A stretch of 38,628 bases of DNA from Candidatus Polarisedimenticolia bacterium (GTDB lineage: Bacteria > Acidobacteriota > Polarisedimenticolia > Gp22-AA2 > AA152): the NCBI GenBank assembly GCA_035764505.1, contig DASTZC010000019.1, positions 1-38,628 on the forward strand, given 5' to 3'. Position 1 is the first letter of the stretch. Every line of letters starts with the position of its first letter. The translations under genes were made by a program, and so were the position numbers. Shown here piece by piece: positions 24,249 through 32,479 of this stretch. The notes beneath the pieces are model-generated. The model searched no databases and was not told the DNA's origin. It worked only from the letters and a program-made list of their open reading frames with translations.

Positions 24249-25190
24249 ATGAACCAACGAGATGATACCAAGACCACAATGAAAGCCGTGCGCATCCATG
24301 CCTTCGGCGGCCCGGAAGTGTTGCAGTACGAAGACGCTCCACGTCCGGTTGCCGACGCGGGCGAGGTCCTGATCCGAATCCATGCCAGCGCAGTCAATCC
24401 CGCGGATTGGAAGTTCCGCAACGGGTATTTCGGGAAGGACGCGCGCTTGCCGATCACCTTGGGGTTCGACTTCTCCGGAGTGATCGAAGCCCTCGGCGAG
24501 GGCGTCACGCGCTGGAAGACCGGCGATGAAGTTTATGGGTATAGCTTGGGCGCTTATGCCGAATATATCGCCGTGAAGGAGACCTTGGTGGCCGCCAAGC
24601 CGAAGACGGTAGACCATATCCATGCGGCTGCAATTGCTTCGGCGAGCTTGGCGGCCTGGAAGGCCTTGTTCGAAGCGGGCGGATTGCGTCCCGGCCAGAA
24701 GGTTCTGATCCACGGAGCCACCGGCGGCGTGGGTGGATTCGCCGTGCAGCTTGCGCATGCCAAGGGCGCCCGTGTCATCGGCACGGCGTCGAAGCGCAAT
24801 CAAAGCTACCTAAAGGAATTAGGCGCCGATGAAGCCATTGATTATGAGTCGGTTCGTTTCGAGGACGTGGTCCGGGATGTGGACGTGGTCTTTGATACCC
24901 AGGGCGGTGCAACGCAGTCGCGCTCCTGGAAGACCCTGAAGCGAGGCGGCATCCTGGTTTCCATCGCGCAGCCTCCAGCCCCGGAGGAAGCGGAGAAACA
25001 TGGCGTGCGGGCTGTTTTCATGGTCAATGAAATGAAGGCCGAGTCCTTGAACGCCATCACCAAGCTGGTCGACTCGGGGGAATTGAAAGCCGTGGTGGAT
25101 ACCGTTCTGCCCTTGTCCGAAGCGCGCCGCGCCCAGGAGCTCATACAAACCGGCCACACGCGCGGAAAGATCGCGCTCAAGGTGGTCTAA
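24249..25190 (+). CDS. NADP-dependent zinc-independent alcohol dehydrogenase/quinone oxidoreductase (MDR family)
   Basis: 313 residues. The GroES-like N-terminal domain reads MKAVRIHAFGGPEVLQYEDAPRP, with ASAVNPADWKFRNG. The Rossmann motif GATGGVGGFAVQLAHAKGARVIGTAS binds NADPH. The end VLPLSEARRAQELIQTGHTRGKIALKVV is typical of medium-chain quinone reductases. Zinc-binding cysteines are absent. Such enzymes reduce quinones or enones and protect against electrophiles. The upstream frame extends to 24210, but the ATG at 24249 follows aaggagagaat. Base composition is slightly less GC-rich than in the kinase operon next door. Confidence 0.92.
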   Translation: MNQRDDTKTTMKAVRIHAFGGPEVLQYEDAPRPVADAGEVLIRIHASAVNPADWKFRNGYFGKDARLPITLGFDFSGVIEALGEGVTRWKTGDEVYGYSLGAYAEYIAVKETLVAAKPKTVDHIHAAAIASASLAAWKALFEAGGLRPGQKVLIHGATGGVGGFAVQLAHAKGARVIGTASKRNQSYLKELGADEAIDYESVRFEDVVRDVDVVFDTQGGATQSRSWKTLKRGGILVSIAQPPAPEEAEKHGVRAVFMVNEMKAESLNAITKLVDSGELKAVVDTVLPLSEARRAQELIQTGHTRGKIALKVV

Positions 25191-25208
25191 CCGTATACAG
25201 GAGAGCTC

Positions 25209-26144
25209 ATGACCGCTTCGTCCACAGCATGGCCGCCTCTCCCACTCGAGGCCTGGAGCGACACCTACGCCACGTTACACATGTGGACCCAGATCGTCGG
25301 GAAGATCCGCCTCGCGCAAAGTCCCTGGATGAATCATGGCTGGCACTGCACTTTCTACGTGACAGCCAGAGGCCTGACCACATCGCCCGTTCCACACGGG
25401 AGCCGCACGTTCCAGATCGATTTCGATTTCATCGGCCATCAGCTCACGGTCCTGACGAGCGACGGCCTCACCGGCGGTCTTGCGCTCGAATCGCAGTCGG
25501 TCGCGACCTTCTACAAGCGCCTGATGGCGGAGATGGACAACCTCGATATGCACGTGAGAATCAACCAGAAGCCCAACGAGGTTGCCGACCCGATCCATTT
25601 CGATCAGGACGAAACTCACCGAGCGTACGACCGCGAGTACGCCAACCGCTTCTTTCGCATCCTCGTGCAGACGGACCGCGTCTTCAAAGCGTTTCGTGGG
25701 CGGTTCATCGGAAAATGCAGCCCTGTGCACTTTTTCTGGGGCGGTCCCGATCTGGCCGTAACGCGGTTCTCCGGACGTTGGGCCCCGAAGCATCCCGGCG
25801 GAATTCCGAACCTTCCGGACCCGGTGACGCAGGAGGCTTACTCGGAGGAGGTCAGCAGTTGCGGGTTCTGGCCCGGCGGCGGTCCGATTCCCCATGCCGC
25901 GTTCTATTCCTATGCCTATCCCGAGCCGGCCGGGTTTGCGGCATCTCCCGTGCAGCCTCGGGAGGCGTTTTACAGCAAGGATCTTCGGGAGTTCATCCTT
26001 CCATACGACGCCGTCCGGCAGTCGGAAACGCCGGATGACATGCTGCTCGAATTCCTGGAAACGACGTATAGCGCCGCAGCAGATTTGGCGGAATGGGATC
26101 GCAGCTCACTCGAACGCACCCAGGACCCGAAGAGTGTGGTCTAA
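25209..26144 (+). CDS. DUF5996 family protein
   Basis: 311 residues, cytoplasmic by appearance. It begins WPPLPLEAWSDTYATLHMWTQIVGKIRLAQSPWMNHGWH, then GLTTSPVPHGSRTFQIDFDFIGHQL and PVHFFWGGPDLAVTRFSGR. These are landmarks of the DUF5996 family, for which no function is known. Conserved Trp, His and Asp residues hint at a ligand pocket. The start has an aggagagctc site 18 bases after the oxidoreductase stop, so the two are probably co-transcribed. Confidence 0.88.
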   Translation: MTASSTAWPPLPLEAWSDTYATLHMWTQIVGKIRLAQSPWMNHGWHCTFYVTARGLTTSPVPHGSRTFQIDFDFIGHQLTVLTSDGLTGGLALESQSVATFYKRLMAEMDNLDMHVRINQKPNEVADPIHFDQDETHRAYDREYANRFFRILVQTDRVFKAFRGRFIGKCSPVHFFWGGPDLAVTRFSGRWAPKHPGGIPNLPDPVTQEAYSEEVSSCGFWPGGGPIPHAAFYSYAYPEPAGFAASPVQPREAFYSKDLREFILPYDAVRQSETPDDMLLEFLETTYSAAADLAEWDRSSLERTQDPKSVV

Positions 26145-26279
26145 GCGCCTCTTGGAACCATGGTCGCGAACGCCGCGCGCGGGAGCTTTACGATCCTACC
26201 GGGCCAGCATGATCGGACATCGCCTGGTTCCTGAGCGAGCAGTCGAATCATCCAAGGCAATACGGCGAGGGGATTGGCG

Positions 26280-27092
26280 ATGAAGGAATCCGAGACGAAG
26301 AAGCGGCGCATTCCGCGCGCTCTCTGGCTCGGCCTCCTGCTGGTGGTGGCTGCGCCCGTTCTTTTCCTGTTGGTCTTCATCGACTTCCCGGTGACGCGCG
26401 ATGTGCCGTGGGCGACACTCCTGATGTTCGCGCTCGGGATCGGGCTGCTGGCGCTATCTGTCAGCAAGGCCTACCGCGACACCGCCATCTATCGCGGCAA
26501 GGTATTCACGGCGATTGCTCTTGCGTTGGGAGTCGGGTTGGGCGGGATCTTCGCCTACGGCACCCTTGTCGGAACGAGAAAGCTGCCGGCATCAGGGGGC
26601 GCGCCGCGCGCGGGTCAGCCGGCGCCCGACTTCACGCTCCTCGACCAGGACGGGCGCTCGGTGACGCTTGCGGAGATGCTCGCAGCAGCTCCGGGCAGTG
26701 CCGGCCGTCCGGGCGGGGTCGTCCTGGTGTTCTTCCGCGGCCACTGGTGACCGTACTGCAACTCCGAGTTGCGGAGCCTGCAAGCCAATCTCGCCGAATT
26801 CGAGGCCCGCGGCGTACGCCTGGTCGCCATCAGCTCGGATCCGCCCGAGGTGATCCGCGAGCTCCGCGCCAAAGCAGGCTACACCTTCACATTCCTCTGC
26901 GATAAAAAGGCGGAAGTGATACGGCGTTACGACCTTCTCGACGCCGGTGCCGGCCCGGACGGCTCGGACATCGCCCGTCCCGCGGAGTTCTATGTCGATC
27001 CGTCAGGCAACGTCCGCTGGCGGCTCCTCACATCATCTTATGCCGCACGTGCCAGGCCCGAGCAGATCCTGAAGGGGATCGACGCGAGCTAG
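26280..27092 (+). CDS. Probable selenoprotein: membrane-anchored peroxiredoxin/thioredoxin-like protein with in-frame TGA (Sec157)
   Basis: Two frames in the same phase are separated only by TGA at 26748-26750. Read through, they give one 270-residue protein. Three hydrophobic helices span about 10-95. An AhpC/TSA-type redoxin domain follows (about 105-265): APDFTLLDQDGRSVTLAEML, VVLVFFRGHW-U-PYC, NLAEFEARGVRLVAISSDPPE, and PAEFYVDPSGNVRW. Relatives carry Cys at this position (FxRGxWCPYC), so the TGA falls exactly on the reactive cysteine and C160 is the second redox residue. A stem-loop follows the TGA (26756-26774), as in bacterial SECIS elements. Inference: selenocysteine insertion. A mutation or sequencing error is the alternative. 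Start: ATG at 26280 with gagggg upstream. Probably a peroxide or thiol oxidoreductase at the inner membrane. Confidence 0.78.
26756..26774 (+). promoter_or_regulatory. Candidate SECIS stem-loop after the in-frame TGA
   Basis: CTGCAACT (26756-26763) pairs with AGTTGCGG (26767-26774), including one G-T wobble, around the loop CCG. The stem begins five bases after the TGA. The loop G lies 16 bases after it, close to the spacing of bacterial SECIS elements that bind SelB. The loop is small and its first two bases are C, so the match is imperfect. Confidence 0.5.
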
Positions 27093-27126
27093 CTCTCGAT
27101 GCGGCGCGCATTCGGATTCACGACGC

Positions 27127-27729
27127 TCAAGGCGGGCCAGGCCAGCCCCAATCGATCAGGAATCCGGCTTGCGGCCCCCCCGCCTGCCGGCTTTCGTCGA
27201 AAACCGTGACGCTTCCATAGGAATAGCGCCCAAAGAAGCCCAGGCTGAAATAATTGCCCACGCGCCAGAAGACGCCACCTCCCAGCCAGGGACCGAATGA
27301 GGAATCGCTGTCGGAGCTTCCCGTCTCGGGCAGCGTGAGCTTGGCAACCAGGAAATCAGCCCCCCCACCCACAAAGGTTCGTCGGGTTCCGGACTCCCAC
27401 ACTTTGCGAATACCCACAGCCCATTCCTCGGTCCTTCCCTTGAATCGCTCGCCGTCTTGCGATGAGTCTTCACCGGAGCGCAGGTGGTCGAAAGCGAGCG
27501 CGATCGGCCACCGAACGGGCCCCGCGGTGATCTGGGAGCCTACGGCGTCCTGGAATTCGACCGGTTCCCAATCGTTCCCAAGTGCCTTCTGCCCGTAGAA
27601 CAAGAGCAGTCCCCCCCGCCATTTCGTCGATGGAGTGGACTGCGCCTGCGCCAGGCAGGTCCCTGACCCCAACAGTCCCAGCAGGACAATCAAGGCATTC
27701 CGCAGTTTGAACCTACATCGCTTGGCCAT
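27127..27729 (-). CDS. Outer-membrane beta-barrel protein, paralogue 2
   Basis: 200 residues. A signal peptide (LRNALIVLLGLLGSGTCLAQAQS) is followed by amphipathic strands: GGLLLFYGQKALG, AVGIRKVWESGTRRTFVGGGADFLVAKL, GGGVFWRVGNYFSLGFFGRYSYGS. It ends in FLIDWGWPGPP. It parallels the barrel at 15543 in length, strand order, the Lys-x-Trp-Glu segment and the GWGW/DWGW end, so the two are probably paralogues. Start: ATG with aggaggaacgcc upstream. It is convergent with the probable selenoprotein gene. Confidence 0.78.
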   Translation of the reverse strand: MAKRCRFKLRNALIVLLGLLGSGTCLAQAQSTPSTKWRGGLLLFYGQKALGNDWEPVEFQDAVGSQITAGPVRWPIALAFDHLRSGEDSSQDGERFKGRTEEWAVGIRKVWESGTRRTFVGGGADFLVAKLTLPETGSSDSDSSFGPWLGGGVFWRVGNYFSLGFFGRYSYGSVTVFDESRQAGGPQAGFLIDWGWPGPP

Positions 27730-27866
27730 ATGGCGTTCCTCCTGTGAAATCGGTGAATCCCACTTACCGTTGGTCGCAGCGACCGAATGAGTGACCGCCC
27801 GAGCTCGGGAGTAAAGAGATTTCGGACTCGGGAATTCACCCTCACGAGGTCGGCCACCGCGAGCTA

Positions 27867-28349
27867 TTAGGTAGGTTTCGGCGCCGAGAAGGGATCTCTA
27901 CGCCTCGGGCCGAAGAGGTAGGCTCCCAGTGAAATCGTTGTGGCTGCGACCGGCAGAGCGTAGACCGCGTTTCTCGGAATCCGGCCGACGTAGGTGGCCA
28001 CGAACATGAGCCAGATGACCGTCGCACCCGCCAAGGCTGATCGGCGACGCTGCCGCGCGCCGAGCAGCATGGCGAAGCTCGCGACATAGAAGACCACGCC
28101 GACGAGGAAGGTCAAGAGCGGGCCGCCACGCTGCGCGATGTTGCGGCCCGCCGTGGCGACTGTCAGCCAAGCCACGAATCCAAAGTGGATCGTGTGCGAG
28201 AGGATGAAGGCCTGGAGGGTTCTCACCGGCGCTCGTGGCTCACGTCCGCGATAGGCAGACAATGCAAGACTACTGAGCGCCAGCGAGTAGAGCACGACGG
28301 ACAGCCGCGCCGTCAGCCGTACCCAGAACGCGATCTGTGATGGTGACAC
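27867..28349 (-). CDS. Small integral membrane protein of unknown function
   Basis: 160 residues with four or five predicted membrane helices: RLSVVLYSLALSSLALSAY, LSHTIHFGFVAWLTVATAG, LLTFLVGVVFYVASFAMLLGA, LAGATVIWLMFVATYVG and AVYALPVAATTISLGAYLFG. I do not recognise the family. The start is GTG, and the GGAGG upstream is only one base from it, so the true start is uncertain. The end is Arg/Pro-rich (RRRDPFSAPKPT). Confidence 0.65.
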   Translation of the reverse strand: MSPSQIAFWVRLTARLSVVLYSLALSSLALSAYRGREPRAPVRTLQAFILSHTIHFGFVAWLTVATAGRNIAQRGGPLLTFLVGVVFYVASFAMLLGARQRRRSALAGATVIWLMFVATYVGRIPRNAVYALPVAATTISLGAYLFGPRRRDPFSAPKPT

Positions 28350-28573
28350 GCCTCCATCCTAGCCGCATCCAGCTATTTCCACACCTCGTGGACGTGATGT
28401 GATGCCACGGATTTCCCAGCGATTCCCAGTCTTCCAGACCCTGTTCGATTCACGCCTTAAACCGGCCGACAATCTATCTATCGCGCGGTGGAGGAATAAG
28501 CTCGAATGCGAAACAGTTTCTCAATCTAACGGTTGCTATCCATGTGGCCGTTCCGAGGACAGGGGCAGGAGGC

Positions 28574-28607
28574 CCCCGGGCAACCTATTAATATGTAGGG
28601 CCCGGGG
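28574..28607. repeat. Strong GC-stem hairpin upstream of the tmRNA promoter
   Basis: CCCCGGGC (28574-28581) and GCCCGGGG (28600-28607) are perfectly complementary around an AT-rich loop (aacctattaatatgtagg). It lies 37 bases before the -35 box of the tmRNA gene. It could end upstream transcription or form a cruciform. Apart from this hairpin and the promoter, 28350-28643 holds nothing I can identify. Confidence 0.5.
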
Positions 28608-28643
28608 TGCCGCATCCTGGGCCGGCGCTAGCACAGGCCAGCC

Positions 28644-28673
28644 TTGACGCTCCTCGGAGCTAGGTGCTATTTT
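28644..28673 (+). promoter_or_regulatory. Sigma-70 promoter of the tmRNA gene
   Basis: TTGACG (28644-28649), an 18-base spacer and TATTTT (28668-28673), preceded by TGC, which makes an extended -10 (TGnTATTTT). Transcription would begin near 28680, about 20 bases before the mature tmRNA 5' end. Confidence 0.65.
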
Positions 28674-28700
28674 TTGAAGGAGCCGAAACTTACCCAAAAT

Positions 28701-29052
28701 GGGGGCGAAACGGATTCGACGGGACTGCAGACGCCGGGGTAGCACGCCGAGGCCCACTAACCTCGTTAAACCGGTGGACAAACACAAACGCTAACAACAA
28801 CTTAGCGCTGGCTGCTTAAGGCAGTCCGTCCTGCGGGTTCCCCTCCCGAGGGAATCCGGTCAGGGCGTGACCAAGTCGGGATAGCTGATCGGAATGCCTG
28901 GCGCTGATCGGCGAAACTTACAGGCTGGCTTCTCACCCGACACTTTCCGGAATCGGCGGGAGAGCGGCGAGACGTTTACGAACCGGATAAGCGTGTAGAG
29001 GCCCTAGGCTGAACTCTTCCGGACGCGGGTTCGACTCCCGCCGCCTCCACCA
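28701..29052 (+). ncRNA. ssrA: Transfer-messenger RNA (tmRNA, 10Sa RNA)
   Basis: The 5' end GGGGGCGAAACGGATTCGAC is the conserved tmRNA start, and the 3' end has a T-arm (GGGTTCGACTCCC) followed by CGCCTCC and an encoded ACCA. GGGGGCG pairs with CGCCTCC (one G-T pair) as the acceptor stem. The tag frame runs from GCT at 28790 to TAA at 28817-28819 and encodes ANNNLALAA. The tag is only nine residues and ends in the ALAA degron. With SmpB, tmRNA rescues stalled ribosomes and marks the nascent protein for ClpXP. Pseudoknot-forming segments follow the tag. It is transcribed alone from its own promoter. Such genes are common integration sites, and the next 4-5 kb contain several broken genes. Confidence 0.97.
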
Positions 29053-29116
29053 TCCATCCCCGTGATTCGCATAGAATGCCCGACGGCAAGCCGCACGCTG
29101 CAGGCGTTGGAGGGAC

Positions 29117-29414
29117 ATGCCTGGTCCGCTTGAGCGAGAGATCCTCTTCGGTCTGCTCGCGCAACAGCACCATCTGATCGACGAATCGGCGCTCCAAGCG
29201 GGCGGTCATCGCCTGGCGCGCGGATCGCTCGAAGCACCTCTCGGATTACCTCATCCACAGCGGCTCTCTCGATCCGGACAGACGCCGCACCGTGGACGAC
29301 CTGGTTTCCCGTCAGCTCTTCTCGGAGTCTCGCCCGACGCACGTCCGGCGGAACCTACTGAGTCTTGTAGCTGCGCTCCCAGTACAATCGCAGTCAAATA
29401 GCACCATCGGGTGA
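29117..29414 (+). pseudogene. Frameshifted N-terminal fragment related to the N-terminal extension of some bacterial Ser/Thr kinases
   Basis: It starts at an ATG with a good Shine-Dalgarno (ttggaggg). The first frame reads LFGLLAQQHHLIDESALQA. After a one-base shift within a GGG run near 29200 it continues AVIAWRADRSKHLSDYLIHSG and then SLDPDRRRTVDDLVSRQLF, stopping at 29412-29414. The combined text resembles the module FGxLALQxxxIxxxxLxxAxxAW...LxxxLxxxGxLxxxxR found ahead of kinase domains in Planctomycetota and Acidobacteriota. No kinase domain follows. The rest of 29053-29587 shows nothing else. Confidence 0.5.
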
Positions 29415-29587
29415 ACAGCTCGCGCACCTGGAATCCGCGTTGGCAAAGGCGGAGTCTGGCCTTCCTCCGGAAGCCGTCGCTTCAATCCGATTTGCGATTC
29501 GTTCATTCGGCAAGGGATGAGGAGCTCCAGAACGCAGCAGAGCTTAGTCACGAGCAGAATGCACCATCGTGTATGCTGGTGCCGCTC

Positions 29588-30127
29588 ATGGCGCTCACCG
29601 CGACCCTCTACACTCTGCGCACCGAGCTGGCTGACATCGATCGCGGTGTCTACGAGACGCTCGAGGTGCGGCTGGCGCGGCAACCCTCCGAGACGGCCGA
29701 GTACATGGTCACGCGCTTCCTCGCCTATTGCATGGAGTACACGGAGGGGATCGAGCTCACGGAAGGAGTCGCGGCTGGAAAACTCCCGGCGGTGCTGATA
29801 CGGGACCTGACCGGCCGCGTCACGGCGTGGATCGAAGTCGGCAGTCCCGATCCGCAACGACTTCACCGCGGCAGCAAGCTCGCGGGGCGAGCGGCCGTCT
29901 ACACCCATCGGGCGACCTCGCAACTGCTGGCGGAGCTGAATGGCAGGAAGATCCACCGAGCCGCGGAGATCCCGGTCTACGAGTTCGGGCGAGGCTTCAT
30001 CGACGCGGTCGCGGCGGTGTTGCCGAGACGCGCCGAAGTGTCGGTCTCGATCACCGAACGACAGCTCTATCTAAATGTCGAGGGGCGGGGCTACAGCACG
30101 GCGGTGGTCGAGCATCGCATCGGATGA
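29588..30127 (+). CDS. yaeQ: YaeQ family protein
   Basis: 179 residues. It begins MALTATLYTLRTELADIDRGVYETLEVRLARQPSETAEYMVTRFLAYCMEY, closely matching the YaeQ opening. The wider fold is PD-(D/E)XK nuclease-like, with EGIELTEGVAAGKLPAVLIRDLTGRVTAWIEVGSPDPQRLHR holding the acidic and Lys-type core. The E. coli relative was linked to RfaH compensation, but its activity is uncertain. The frame is open further upstream, but the ATG at 29588 fits the family start. The stop overlaps an in-frame ATG of the next gene (ATGA), so co-translation with the GIY-YIG gene is possible. Confidence 0.92.
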   Translation: MALTATLYTLRTELADIDRGVYETLEVRLARQPSETAEYMVTRFLAYCMEYTEGIELTEGVAAGKLPAVLIRDLTGRVTAWIEVGSPDPQRLHRGSKLAGRAAVYTHRATSQLLAELNGRKIHRAAEIPVYEFGRGFIDAVAAVLPRRAEVSVSITERQLYLNVEGRGYSTAVVEHRIG

Positions 30128-30168
30128 ACCGCGGCGCCCCCGGCCGGCGCGAGGGGTTAGTCTTGTCG

Positions 30169-30498
30169 ATGCCTCGGTGGCATGTCTATCTGGTGCGGTG
30201 CCGAGATGGGGCCCTTTACACCGGCATCGCGACGGACGTCTCTCGCCGGCTTGCAGAGCATGAGCAGGGTGCGGGCAAAGGCGCAAAGTATCTTCGCGGC
30301 AAGGGGCCGCTACGGCTCGTGCTCAACAAGGCGGTCGGGAGACGGGGTCTTGCGCTCCGCGTCGAAGCCCGCATCAAACGGCTCCCGAAGGCACGGAAAG
30401 AAGATCTGATCGGGCAGGACGCCTTGATCGGGAGAATCGTCGCCCAGGCCGGACGAAAGGCGCTCCGGAGGGCGCGCAGACCAGGATCGGGCGCCTAG
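30169..30498 (+). CDS. GIY-YIG nuclease-domain protein (YhbQ/UPF0213-like)
   Basis: 109 residues. It begins MPRWHVYLVRCRDGALYTGIATDVSRRLAEHEQG, where VYLV and LYTG are the two GIY-YIG halves and the downstream Arg and His/Glu are in the usual places. Then GAKYLRGKGPLRLVLNKAVGRRGLALRVEARIKRLPKARKEDLI is the standard YhbQ ending. Basic extra residues follow. These small stand-alone nucleases are thought to act on damaged or branched DNA. The ATG at 30169 matches the family start. An upstream in-frame ATG at 30124 overlaps the YaeQ stop and would add 15 residues. Confidence 0.92.
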   Translation: MPRWHVYLVRCRDGALYTGIATDVSRRLAEHEQGAGKGAKYLRGKGPLRLVLNKAVGRRGLALRVEARIKRLPKARKEDLIGQDALIGRIVAQAGRKALRRARRPGSGA

Positions 30499-30525
30499 CG
30501 AATCGCACAGCGGAGAGCAGGTGCT

Positions 30526-32163
30526 CTACAGGTGCGTCCCCGGCGCCTCGTGTCCCGCCCGCTCGACATACTCCACGTAGGTTCCGGGATACACCTGCGG
30601 CTGGGCTTCGGTGCCGCTCTCTCCACCCAATTCCAGAACGCGCGTGCCGAGACCGCGGAGGAACATGCGATCGTGTGAGACGAAGATCATCGTGCCCTCG
30701 AAGGATTTGAGCGAATCCACCAGCATCTCCTTCGTGGCAAGGTCGAGGTGATTCGTGGGCTCGTCGAGGACGAGAAAATTCGGCGGGTCGAAGAGCATGC
30801 GCGCCATCGCGAGGCGTGACTTCTCGCCTCCCGACAGCACCCGAATCTTCTTGTCCACATCGTCGCCGCAGAACTGGAACGCGCCGGCCAGAGACCGGAG
30901 CGCGCCGCCGCCCTCGCGCGGGAAGTCGGCCTGCAGTTGCTCGATGACGGTGAGATCCGGGTCCAGCACGCTGAGCGACTGCTGAGCGAAATAGCCCATC
31001 TTGAGACTGGCGCCGAGCCGGACCCTGCCCGAATCCGGCTGCAGCACGCCTGCGATCATCTTGAGCAGCGTCGTCTTGCCGGCGCCGTTTCTGCCCATCA
31101 CCGCCCAGCGTTCCCCGCGCCGGATCGTCAGGCTCATATCCTCGTAGAGGACGCGGCGGCCATAAGCCTTGTGGAGGTTCTCGATCACCGCCACCTGGTC
31201 GCCCGATCGGGGCGGCTCGCGGAAAGCGAATTTCACGATGGTGCGTTGCTTCGGCAGCGTGACCTTCTCGATCTTGTCGATGGCCTTGATGCGGCTCTGC
31301 ACCTGCGCCGCCTTGGCGGCGTGCGTCCTGAAGCGGTCGATGAACCGCTGTTCCTTGGCGAGCATGGCCTGTTGTCGTCCATAGGCCGCCTCGCGGTTCG
31401 CCTCGCGCAGCGCGCGCTGGCGTTCGTAGAAATCGTAGTTGCCGGAGTAGACCGTCATCTCACCGCTGTCGATCTCCGCGATCTTCGAGACGATGCGGTT
31501 CAGGAACTCGCGATCGTGCGAGGTCATCAGCAGGGCGCCCGGAAATCCTTTCAGAAACGTTTCGAGCCAGATGATCGACTCGATGTCGAGGTGATTGGTC
31601 GGTTCATCCATCAGGAGCACTTCGGGCCGGCCGAGCAACACGCGGGCCATCGCCACGCGCATCTTCCAGCCGCCTGACAGCGCACCGACATCGCCGTCGA
31701 TCCGCTCGTCGTCGAACCCCAGTCCGTGCAGCACCTCGCGCGCCTGGCTTTCAAGCGCGTAGCCTCCCAGGTGGTCGTACTCCTCCTGCACCTCGCCGAA
31801 TCGGGCCAGGATGGCGTCCATCTCGCCGCTTCGAACCGGGTCTGCCATGGCGTGCTGGAGCGACTCGAGCTCGTGGTGAAGATCGCCGATTCGGCCGCTG
31901 CCGGCGATCGCCTCGTCCAGCACCGTGCGACCCGACATCTCTTCCACGTCCTGGCGGAAGTATCCGATGGTCACTTTCTTCGGCACCGACACCTCGCCGT
32001 CGTCGGGTGTCTCCTCCCCCACAATCATTCGGAAAATCGTGGTCTTGCCGGCGCCGTTCGGGCCGACGAGGCCGACCTTCTCGCCGGAGTTCAGCTGAAA
32101 GGATGCCTCGATGAAGAGGGCCTGCTTCCCGTACTGCTTGCTGATGTTGGCGAACGAGATCAT
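30526..32163 (-). CDS. ABC-F family ATPase (YbiT/EttA-type translation factor)
   Basis: 545 residues with two ATP-binding cassettes and no membrane segments. Cassette 1 has GPNGAGKTT (about 34-42), ALSGGWKMRVAMARVLL and VLLMDEPTNHLDIES. Cassette 2 has GRNGAGKTT (about 356-364), VLSGGEKSRLAMARML and FLVLDEPTNHLDLAT. The charged interdomain linker (RQRALREANREAAYGRQQAMLAKEQRFIDRFR) is the P-site tRNA interaction motif of ABC-F proteins. Members act in the ribosomal E site to relieve stalls or antibiotic block. There is no long C-terminal coiled coil. The coiled-coil remnant of a different ABC-F gene lies just upstream on the same strand. Confidence 0.95.
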   Translation of the reverse strand: MISFANISKQYGKQALFIEASFQLNSGEKVGLVGPNGAGKTTIFRMIVGEETPDDGEVSVPKKVTIGYFRQDVEEMSGRTVLDEAIAGSGRIGDLHHELESLQHAMADPVRSGEMDAILARFGEVQEEYDHLGGYALESQAREVLHGLGFDDERIDGDVGALSGGWKMRVAMARVLLGRPEVLLMDEPTNHLDIESIIWLETFLKGFPGALLMTSHDREFLNRIVSKIAEIDSGEMTVYSGNYDFYERQRALREANREAAYGRQQAMLAKEQRFIDRFRTHAAKAAQVQSRIKAIDKIEKVTLPKQRTIVKFAFREPPRSGDQVAVIENLHKAYGRRVLYEDMSLTIRRGERWAVMGRNGAGKTTLLKMIAGVLQPDSGRVRLGASLKMGYFAQQSLSVLDPDLTVIEQLQADFPREGGGALRSLAGAFQFCGDDVDKKIRVLSGGEKSRLAMARMLFDPPNFLVLDEPTNHLDLATKEMLVDSLKSFEGTMIFVSHDRMFLRGLGTRVLELGGESGTEAQPQVYPGTYVEYVERAGHEAPGTHL

Positions 32164-32193
32164 GGGTGGTTATCCGCTCTTCATGCCGGTGCG

Positions 32194-32430
32194 TTACTTA
32201 TGTTTCTCATCGAGGGCGGCCCATCGGGCGTAGAGCCGATCGACCTGGGCCCGGTGATCCGCGAGCTCGGCGAGCCGCTTCTGCAGCATATCCGCATCCG
32301 TCGCGATCGAAGGATCCTCCGCGCACGCCCGCGTCTCGGCGACGCGTGCCTCGGCTTCGAGAACGACGGCCTCCATCCCGGACCATTCGCGCTGCTCGAG
32401 ATAGCCGAGCCGCCGGGCTCCGGACGGCGG
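32194..32430 (-). pseudogene. C-terminal coiled-coil remnant of a Uup-type ABC-F gene
   Basis: The frame ending in TAA at 32194-32196 reads LGYLEQREWSGMEAVVLEAEARVAE and ends QVDRLYARWAALDEKHK. This is the helical C-terminal domain of Uup-like ABC-F proteins. Upstream of about 32430 the similarity stops and neither ATP-binding cassette is present, so the gene has lost its 5' part. It lies 31 bases upstream of the intact ABC-F gene, and a family-like stop codon is retained. Confidence 0.6.
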
Positions 32431-32479
32431 TGCCTTCGCCGTCGATTAGCGCCGCCGTTGCCTCATCCATGCTGCTGGA

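Noticed and set aside
26769-27092. Separate small thioredoxin-like gene starting at 26769
   Set aside because: It has no ATG with a ribosome site and begins in the middle of the redoxin fold. It is the continuation of the frame before the TGA at 26748.
28440-28460. GTTCGATTCACGCC as an att copy of the tmRNA 3' end
   Set aside because: It matches the tmRNA T-arm over only 14 bases with two mismatches and lacks the following acceptor-stem sequence, so chance is likely.
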